NCBI GenBank assembly: GCA_014376575.1
Contig: JACMRF010000069.1
Coordinates: 1 to 64,000, forward strand
Source of the DNA: Undibacterium sp.
GTDB taxonomy: Bacteria; Pseudomonadota; Gammaproteobacteria; Burkholderiales; Burkholderiaceae
DNA length: 64,000 nt
Reading direction: 5' to 3'
Part shown: positions 57,897 through 64,000 of the stretch, piece after piece
Numbering within the stretch: position 1 is the stretch's first letter
Layout of the letters: each line of letters opens with the position of its first letter
Position numbers and translations under genes: made by a program
The notes under the pieces: model-generated
Seen by the model: the letters and a program-made list of their open reading frames with translations, nothing else
Databases searched by the model: none
What the model was told of the DNA's origin: nothing

Positions 57897-58565
57897 ATGA
57901 CCGCTATTCAAACCAATACCGTTGATCCAGCATTGCTTGCTGCAGTTAATGGGAGCAGTGCTAACAAGACCAGCACCCAAGAAGCGCAAGACCGCTTTAT
58001 GACCTTATTGGTCACGCAGATGAAAAATCAGGATCCGTTAAACCCCATGGACAATGCGGCAGTGACGAGCCAGCTCGCGCAATTATCCACCGTGTCGGGA
58101 ATTGACAAACTTAACGCCTCGGTCACCGCCATGAGTGCCAACTTTCAGGCGGCGCAAAACTTGCAGTCGGCGAACATGATTGGACACGGCGTGATTGCAC
58201 CTGGTAGCGCAATAAAATTGACGGATGGCAAAGCGATTTTCGGTATTGAGCTACCACAGGCTGCGGATAAAGTTGATGTTTCCATCAAGGACGCATCGGG
58301 TAATACGATCAGAAAAATGAGTATAGGCGTTGTGCCGGCTGGCGTAAATACAATGACTTGGGATGGTAAGACTGATAGTGGTGATACCGCAGCAAATGGT
58401 GATTACAAGTTTGAAGTGAATGCAAGTTCAGCGGAAACAAAACTCAACGCCACTTCGCTCAGTTTTGGCTTGGTGTCAAGCATTACGTCCAGCACACAGG
58501 GCGCTAAATTAAATGTTGCCAATATTGGTGACATTAGCATGGCCGACATCAGACAAATTTTTTAG
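57897..58565 (+). CDS. flgD: flagellar hook assembly scaffold FlgD
   Basis: Hook-cap protein that guides FlgE assembly. The protein has the N-terminal QDRFMTLLVTQMKNQDPLNP and the following NAAVTSQLAQLSTVSGIDKL, and a C-terminal FlgD Ig-like/Tudor part (WDGKTDSGDTAANGDYKFEV). I chose ATG 57897 because AGAGGA lies about 6 bases upstream; ATG 57891 would touch the site. Length is 222 residues. A 285-base gap with small hairpins separates it from flgE. Confidence 0.94.
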   Translation: MTAIQTNTVDPALLAAVNGSSANKTSTQEAQDRFMTLLVTQMKNQDPLNPMDNAAVTSQLAQLSTVSGIDKLNASVTAMSANFQAAQNLQSANMIGHGVIAPGSAIKLTDGKAIFGIELPQAADKVDVSIKDASGNTIRKMSIGVVPAGVNTMTWDGKTDSGDTAANGDYKFEVNASSAETKLNATSLSFGLVSSITSSTQGAKLNVANIGDISMADIRQIF

Positions 58566-58850
58566 ATGCTGATTCACTCAGCCGCTATTTATCATTTAAT
58601 GTGAGTTCAATTTAGCGGGTGATTAGATTTTAAATATAGGCAGCGCCAACACGCATTGTTCATGCGGGTTACAGGCCAGATAGGCTGGAAAGACGCATGG
58701 ATAGTGCGTGATAGACGTGCTCATTTTTAGTTTTTAAAATCACGCTGCGCTAGTTAAATTATCAGAAGGTGGCGTTTGTGGTTCCGTTATTGTAGTGCAG
58801 CATCGAACTATTTTGCGCTGATTCAGTAGGTTATATCAAGGAGATAAATC

Positions 58851-60191
58851 ATGGGTTTTCAACAAGGCTTAAGCGGACTGAATGCCGCGTCCAAATCGCT
58901 GGATGTGATCGGAAATAATATTTCCAATGCCAATACGGTTGGCTTTAAATCGGCACAAGCGCAATTTTCCGACGTATTCGCCAATTCACTGAGTGGCGGC
59001 GGCGGAAGTAGCGTCGGGATTGGCGTCAAAGTTGCTGGAATTGTTCAGCAATTTACGCAAGGGAATATAAGCTCTACAAATAATCCTCTTGATATAGCGA
59101 TCAATGGTTCCGGCTTTTTCAGAATGTCAAATAATGGCGCGATTACCTATTCAAGAAACGGGCAGTTTCAACTCGATAAAAACGGTGGGATTGTCAATTC
59201 GGCCGGTCTGCAATTGACGGGTTATGTCGCAGATACTAACGGTGTGTTGTCTACCGGATCAGCTGCTCCGTTGGTGATCAATACCGCAGACATTGCACCA
59301 AAAGAAACTGATATCGCTATGGCACTGTTAAATCTTGATTCGCGTGCCTTGGTTCCTGGGACGCAGCTTCCGGTAGCATCTCCTCCAGTCATCGTGCCTA
59401 TCACTTTTTCAATTACCGATCCGTTGACGTACAACAATGCTACGTCGGTTGCCGTGTTTGATAGTCTAGGAAATTCTCATGTATTGCAGACCTTCTATGT
59501 CCGTGTTGACCCAGCAACGCGAGTGCCGACCGCGCCTACGACCGCGCAATGGGATGTATTTGCTTCAGTAGATGGCGTGCTCATTACTAAAGCCGCGGTA
59601 GCACCAGCACCAGCGAACGCGATGGGTACGATTAGCTTTAACGCGCAAGGAAAACTGACAGGGGCTTCACCATCATTCGCTGCATCAGACCCTAATGCGT
59701 TGGCCATTGCTATTCCTGTTTCTTCAGGTGCAGTAAGTCCTATTTCAAACCCAACGATTAAATTTGATCTGACTGGATCTACGCAATTTGGATCAACTTT
59801 TAGTGTTAATTCTCTGAAGCAAGATGGTTATACGTCGGGTAAATTGTCTAAATTTAGTACCGGCAAAGACGGCACGATCGTAGGGAGCTATACCAACGGT
59901 AAAACCTCTGTTCTAGGACAAGTCGCGCTGGCCAATTTCACTAATCCTAACGGTCTGCAATCTTTGGGTGACAACCAGTGGACGGAAACTTCCGCATCTG
60001 GCCCATCACTGGTAGGTGGGCCAACGTCCGGAAGTTTGGGTGCGTTGACGTCCAGCGCGACTGAAGATTCCAACACTGATCTTACTGGTGATTTGGTTAA
60101 TTTAATTACCGCACAAAGGATTTATCAAGCGAATGCGCAAACGATTAAGACTCAGGATCAGGTTTTACAAACCTTGGTGAATTTACGTTAA
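58851..60191 (+). CDS. flgE: flagellar hook protein FlgE
   Basis: Hook subunit of 446 residues. The N-terminal part has SLDVIGNNISNANTVGFKSA; the C-terminal part has TGDLVNLITAQRIYQANAQ and TIKTQDQVLQTLVNLR. A central, less conserved domain (about 140-350) is rich in A/P/T/V. It is preceded by a 285-base gap and a good ribosome site AAGGAG, suggesting its own expression control. flgF follows after 57 bases. Confidence 0.95.
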   Translation: MGFQQGLSGLNAASKSLDVIGNNISNANTVGFKSAQAQFSDVFANSLSGGGGSSVGIGVKVAGIVQQFTQGNISSTNNPLDIAINGSGFFRMSNNGAITYSRNGQFQLDKNGGIVNSAGLQLTGYVADTNGVLSTGSAAPLVINTADIAPKETDIAMALLNLDSRALVPGTQLPVASPPVIVPITFSITDPLTYNNATSVAVFDSLGNSHVLQTFYVRVDPATRVPTAPTTAQWDVFASVDGVLITKAAVAPAPANAMGTISFNAQGKLTGASPSFAASDPNALAIAIPVSSGAVSPISNPTIKFDLTGSTQFGSTFSVNSLKQDGYTSGKLSKFSTGKDGTIVGSYTNGKTSVLGQVALANFTNPNGLQSLGDNQWTETSASGPSLVGGPTSGSLGALTSSATEDSNTDLTGDLVNLITAQRIYQANAQTIKTQDQVLQTLVNLR

Positions 60192-60248
60192 TCATTGAAT
60201 GACGAGCATACTTTTTATTAGCATGAATGTGGCTCTAAGGAACGTGCA

Positions 60249-60989
60249 ATGGATCGCCTAATTTATACCGCAATGACCGGAGCGAAGCATATCCTGGAGC
60301 AACAGGCAACGACTTCGCATAATCTTGCCAATGCAACGACGACTGGTTTTCGCGCTCAGCTTGATTCTTTTCGTGCCGTTCCGGTTATCGGTGATGGCAT
60401 GCCTACGCGTGCTTTCGTTGTAGATGCGACAGTCGGAACAGATTTTTCTACTGGAGCTCTTCAAAACACCGGGCGTGAGCTAGATGTGGCCATTCAAGGC
60501 AAGGGTTGGTTGGTCGTGCAAAAAGACGATGGATCAGAAGCGTACACGCGTCATGGTAGTTTAAAGGTAAGTGAAAACGGTATATTGCAAACCCAAAGTG
60601 GATTGAATATTGCAGGTGATGGCGGGCCGATTACTATTCCACCTGACGTATCGATTGCGATTGCTAAAGATGGCACAGTATCGACAATTCCAACAGGATC
60701 AAAGCCCAATGGCGTTCAGGTCATTGGCCGTTTGAAAATGGTCAATCCACCAGAGGATAATTTGGTTCGTGGTGACGATGGTCTATTTAAAACGAAGGAT
60801 GGTACAACCGCCGATGCTGATGCTGCTGTCAGTGTTGCTGGCGGGATGTTGGAGGGCAGTAATGTCAACATAGTGGAATCGATGGTCAGCATGATTAATT
60901 TGGCCCGTCAATTTGAAATGCAAATGAAATTGTTGACCAATGCGGAGAGTAACGCGAATAAAGCTAGTCAGATTCTGACTTTAGGTTGA
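60249..60989 (+). CDS. flgF: flagellar basal-body rod protein FlgF
   Basis: Proximal rod subunit of 246 residues. It starts MDRLIYTAMTGAKHILEQQ and has TSHNLANATTTGFRAQLDSF and a C-terminal VESMVSMINLARQFEMQM. The rod-core pattern with GWLVVQKDDGSEAYTRHGS is complete. It lies between flgE and flgG as in other betaproteobacteria. Confidence 0.95.
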   Translation: MDRLIYTAMTGAKHILEQQATTSHNLANATTTGFRAQLDSFRAVPVIGDGMPTRAFVVDATVGTDFSTGALQNTGRELDVAIQGKGWLVVQKDDGSEAYTRHGSLKVSENGILQTQSGLNIAGDGGPITIPPDVSIAIAKDGTVSTIPTGSKPNGVQVIGRLKMVNPPEDNLVRGDDGLFKTKDGTTADADAAVSVAGGMLEGSNVNIVESMVSMINLARQFEMQMKLLTNAESNANKASQILTLG

Positions 60990-61050
60990 TGTGAGAAGTA
61001 GCAAAATAGAGCCAATGAGAATTTTGCGATAAACGCAAAAAGGAATAAAA

Positions 61051-61833
61051 ATGATACGTTCATTATGGATTGCCAAAACCGGCCTAGATGCGCAACAAAC
61101 GCAGATGGATGTGATTACCAATAACTTGGCAAATGTCAGCACGACAGGGTTTAAGCGATCGCGGGCTGTTTTTGAGGATTTGCTGTACCAGACTATGCGT
61201 CAACCTGGTGCTCAGAGCTCTCAACAAACACAACTGCCTTCAGGCTTGCAGATCGGCACAGGTGTGCGTCCTGTCGCTACTGAACGAATTTTTACACAAG
61301 GTAATTTACAACAGACCGGCAATAGTAAGGATTTGGCTATACAAGGACAGGGGTTTTTCCAAGTATTAATGCCCGACGGTACCACTGGATACACCCGCGA
61401 CGGTTCGTTTCAGACAGATAGTCAAGGCCAGATGGTGACCTCTAGCGGCTTCGTCATCCAACCAGCGATCACCATTCCGGCCAACGCACAGACGATCACA
61501 GTTGGTCGTGATGGTACTGTGTCAGTGACACAGCCAGGATCGAGTTCTCCTGTGCAAGTTGGCTCGATTCAATTGGCTACCTTTATTAATCCGGCCGGTT
61601 TGAGTTCGCTAGGTGAGAATTTGTATGTTGAAACAGCAGCCTCTGGCAATCCCGGAACAAACACTCCAGGTACAAACGGTGCTGGTTTATTGAACCAAGC
61701 CTATGTTGAAACCTCGAATGTGAATGTCGCTGAAGAGTTAGTCAATATGATACAAACGCAACGCGCCTATGAAATTAATAGTAAAGCGATCACGACGTCG
61801 GATCAAATGCTGCAAAAGTTAAGTCAACTTTAG
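61051..61833 (+). CDS. flgG: flagellar distal rod protein FlgG
   Basis: Distal rod subunit of 260 residues. Features are [40 protein letters not shown] and [20 protein letters not shown] near the N-terminus, with C-terminal [20 protein letters not shown] and [11 protein letters not shown]. It lies 61 bases after flgF and 26 bases before flgH. Confidence 0.96.
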   Translation: MIRSLWIAKTGLDAQQTQMDVITNNLANVSTTGFKRSRAVFEDLLYQTMRQPGAQSSQQTQLPSGLQIGTGVRPVATERIFTQGNLQQTGNSKDLAIQGQGFFQVLMPDGTTGYTRDGSFQTDSQGQMVTSSGFVIQPAITIPANAQTITVGRDGTVSVTQPGSSSPVQVGSIQLATFINPAGLSSLGENLYVETAASGNPGTNTPGTNGAGLLNQAYVETSNVNVAEELVNMIQTQRAYEINSKAITTSDQMLQKLSQL

Positions 61834-61859
61834 TCAGTGAAGAATAGGTGAGATAAGTC

Positions 61860-62525
61860 ATGAAACTAAAATCATTATTAATGTGCTTGGGCCCATTGGC
61901 GTTGGTCGGATGTGCTGTTACACCGTCACCTATCGTGTACCAACCTACGGTTGTGCATCCGCAATCGGCAAAGCCACAACGCGAAATGAATGGTGCAATT
62001 TTTCAGGCTGCATCTTATCGACCTTTGTTTGAAGACGTTAAAGCGCGCTTGGTAGGTGATATTTTGACGATTTCGATCAGTGAAAATACGTCAGCGGGAA
62101 AGGCCGCAGCGAATTCTGGAAGTAAATCTGGAGGCGCTTCGTTCGCGGCACCTCTTGTGCTCGGATTACCTGCGGCAACTATTGCCAAAGCGGGTATTTC
62201 AACTACCTCAGCAACAAACTTTTCTGAAAAAGGTGCTGCGACAGCAAGTAACACATTTACGGGAACCATTGCGGTTACTGTCATTGACGTTTTAGCAAAC
62301 GGTAATCTTTTGGTGAGTGGCGAAAAGCAAATTGCTTTCGATAAAGGTGCGGAGTTTGTCAGATTTTCTGGCGTCGTCAACCCGCATACTATTTCTGCTG
62401 CCAATGTCGTGCCTTCAACCCAAATTGCGGATGCGCGTTTTGAATACCGTTCAACTTCACATGTTGATTTGGCAGAAGCCAATTCTTTGCTGACCAGATT
62501 TTTCCTTAGCTTTTTACCAATTTAG
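61860..62525 (+). CDS. flgH: flagellar L-ring protein FlgH
   Basis: Outer-membrane lipoprotein that forms the L ring. The 221-residue protein has a lipobox ALVGC with C18 after MKLKSLLMCL. Family motifs include RLVGDILTISISENTSAGKA, GEKQIAFDKGAEFVRFSGVV and IADARFEYRSTSHVDLAEA. It ends just before flgI. Confidence 0.95.
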   Translation: MKLKSLLMCLGPLALVGCAVTPSPIVYQPTVVHPQSAKPQREMNGAIFQAASYRPLFEDVKARLVGDILTISISENTSAGKAAANSGSKSGGASFAAPLVLGLPAATIAKAGISTTSATNFSEKGAATASNTFTGTIAVTVIDVLANGNLLVSGEKQIAFDKGAEFVRFSGVVNPHTISAANVVPSTQIADARFEYRSTSHVDLAEANSLLTRFFLSFLPI

Positions 62526-62546
62526 TGATAAATAAAGTTGATATTA

Positions 62547-63674
62547 ATGAAAACCACCACCTTTTTCAAACACTGCGTTTCCTTCGCGACCATCGCAGGT
62601 TTGGTGGCGCTCTTCATTTCAGTTGATTGTCGAGCAGAGCGATTGAAAGATTTAGCCGGAATACAAGGAGTGCGGCAAAATCAATTAATGGGATATGGTT
62701 TAGTAGTGGGTTTGGACGGCAGCGGCGATCAGACTACGCAAACTCCATTTACGGTTCAGAGTATTATCAGCATGATGCAGCAGCTAGGGGTCACTATTCC
62801 GGTTGGCACTAGCCTGCAATTAAAGAACGTTGCGGCTGTTATGGTCACGACTTCACTTCCACCATTCGCTCAGCCTGGTCAGACGCTTGATATCACAGTG
62901 TCCTCAATGGGTAATGCGAAAAGTTTGCGAGGAGGAACTTTATTGATGACTCCCCTTAAAGGTGCGGACAATCAAATTTATGCAATGGCACAAGGTAATG
63001 TGCTTGTTGGTGGGGTAGGGGCCGCAGCTAACGGAAGTAAGGCGCAAATAAATCATTTAAGCGTTGGTAAAATTTCGTCAGGCGCGACCGTAGAGCGTGC
63101 TGTTGCATCGCCATTAGGGCAAGGAAATACAATTCAGTTGGAGCTTAACACTGCAGATTTCTCGACAGCAAGTCGCGTTGTTGAGGCAATCAATAAACGC
63201 TTTGGTCCAGAGACTGCTGCTGCTGTTGATGGGCGTGTTATACAAGTAAAGGCACCAACGATAAGCGATCAGCGAGTCGTCTTTCTGGGGCAAATGGAGA
63301 ACATTGAGGTTACCCCTGCGCAAACCGCGGCCAAAGTTATCCTCAATGCGCGAACTGGCTCCATTGTCATGAATCAATCAGTCACTCTAGAAACCTGTGC
63401 AGTAGCACATGGCAACTTGTCGGTTGTCGTCAACACTGATAACGCAGTTAGTCAACCCAATGCATTATCGAACGGGCAAACGACTAGCACCGGCAATTCA
63501 AGCATCACAATCACTAAAGATCCAGGCCAACTATTGATACTTAAATCGGGGGCATCGTTGACGGATGTGGTTAAGGCTTTGAATGCCATTGGCGCAACGC
63601 CGCAGGATTTGCTGTCTATTTTGCAGGCGATGAAAGCATCGGGTGCATTGCGTGCTGAACTTGAAATTATTTAG
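62547..63674 (+). CDS. flgI: flagellar P-ring protein FlgI
   Basis: Periplasmic P-ring subunit of 375 residues from ATG 62547. A signal peptide (about residues 1-30, hydrophobic ATIAGLVALFISVDCRA) precedes the mature start ERLKDLAGIQGVRQNQLMGY. Other family motifs are GLVVGLDGSGDQT, ISMMQQLGVTIPV and SVTLETCAVAHGNLSV. The ribosome site is weak. An earlier in-frame TTG (62538) is possible. It needs the FlgA chaperone encoded at 56161. Confidence 0.95.
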   Translation: MKTTTFFKHCVSFATIAGLVALFISVDCRAERLKDLAGIQGVRQNQLMGYGLVVGLDGSGDQTTQTPFTVQSIISMMQQLGVTIPVGTSLQLKNVAAVMVTTSLPPFAQPGQTLDITVSSMGNAKSLRGGTLLMTPLKGADNQIYAMAQGNVLVGGVGAAANGSKAQINHLSVGKISSGATVERAVASPLGQGNTIQLELNTADFSTASRVVEAINKRFGPETAAAVDGRVIQVKAPTISDQRVVFLGQMENIEVTPAQTAAKVILNARTGSIVMNQSVTLETCAVAHGNLSVVVNTDNAVSQPNALSNGQTTSTGNSSITITKDPGQLLILKSGASLTDVVKALNAIGATPQDLLSILQAMKASGALRAELEII

Positions 63675-63683
63675 GGCAATATT

Positions 63684-64000
63684 ATGATTGGGCGCGCAGA
63701 TTTATCTGATAAATTAGCTTTTGATAGCAAAGGGCTTGATGACCTCAAACAGTCTGCAAAAAATAACTCGCCAGATGCACTCAAGTCTGCAGCTAAACAA
63801 TTTGAAGCCTTGTACATGAATATGATGCTCAAATCGATGCGGCAAGCAAGTAGCCAAGATAGTCCTTTTGATAATGAGCAAAGCCGTATGTATACGTCGA
63901 TGTTAGATCAACAGTTCTCTCAAAACATGGCAAGTCGTGGGATGGGGTTGGCGGATGCTCTTGTTAGACAGTTATCGAATAACGCGGCTAATCAGATCAT
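63684..64000 (+). CDS. flgJ: FlgJ, N-terminal rod-cap domain, runs past the right edge
   Basis: Open from ATG 63684 to the window edge (105 codons seen). The part seen is the rod-cap domain with SAAKQFEALYMNMMLKSMRQ, FDNEQSRMYTSMLDQQFSQN and GMGLADALVRQL. The C-terminal muramidase domain, if present, lies beyond the window. It follows flgI by 9 bases. Confidence 0.93.
   Translation, partial: MIGRADLSDKLAFDSKGLDDLKQSAKNNSPDALKSAAKQFEALYMNMMLKSMRQASSQDSPFDNEQSRMYTSMLDQQFSQNMASRGMGLADALVRQLSNNAANQI

Overview
The window looks like the chromosome of an AT-rich betaproteobacterium of the order Burkholderiales, most likely near the Oxalobacteraceae. This rests on the gene order ndk-rlmN-pilF-rodZ-ispG-hisS-yfgM-bamB-der-hfq-hflX-hflK-hflC-hisZ-purA, the flhDC master regulator, and paired MotAB/MotCD stators. 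The genus cannot be fixed from sequence alone. Several genes are clearly decaying while their neighbours are intact.

Layout. 1-982 holds an ISL3-type transposase running off the left edge. 983-1632 is AT-rich and non-coding and ends with the ndk promoter. 1633-17908 is a long rightward housekeeping run (nucleotide metabolism, isoprenoid and histidine pathways, outer-membrane assembly, GTPases, Hfq, the FtsH modulators HflKC). A leftward tRNA-Leu(CAG) with its own promoter and terminator lies at 18066-18150. rnr, rlmB and cysE follow rightward. lpxH, two cyclophilins, an L,D-transpeptidase-like protein and a TPR protein run leftward (22557-26927). A DNA glycosylase, accA, tilS and a DnaQ-like exonuclease run rightward (27490-31322).

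31420-32330 is a wrecked IS3-family element. 32794-47052 is the motility and chemotaxis cluster: flhDC, a membrane-anchored methyltransferase of unknown role, motAB, a CheZ-like protein, cheY, cheA, cheW, a broken chemoreceptor gene, cheR, cheD, cheB, a second cheY, a broken classical cheZ, and an EAL/HDOD protein. A terminator follows, with the 5' part of a group IIC intron immediately behind it. 47555-55152 holds flhB, flhA, flhF, flhG, fliA, motC, motD. flgNMA run leftward (55244-56859) with a near-consensus sigma-28 promoter before flgM. flgBCDEFGHI and the start of flgJ run rightward to the right edge.

How the parts work together. FlhDC should switch on the basal body and export genes. 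FliA then drives late genes and is held by FlgM. CheA/CheW/CheY with CheR/CheB/CheD form the signalling circuit. The only receptor gene here is dead, so signals must enter through receptors encoded elsewhere. The classical CheZ is also dead. An intact short protein between motB and cheY keeps the CheZ catalytic D-x-x-x-Q pattern and an acidic-aromatic C-terminus, so it is a good candidate for the remaining CheY-P phosphatase. These two observations, the terminator-linked group IIC intron remnant and the methyltransferase between flhC and motA are the most interesting parts of the window.
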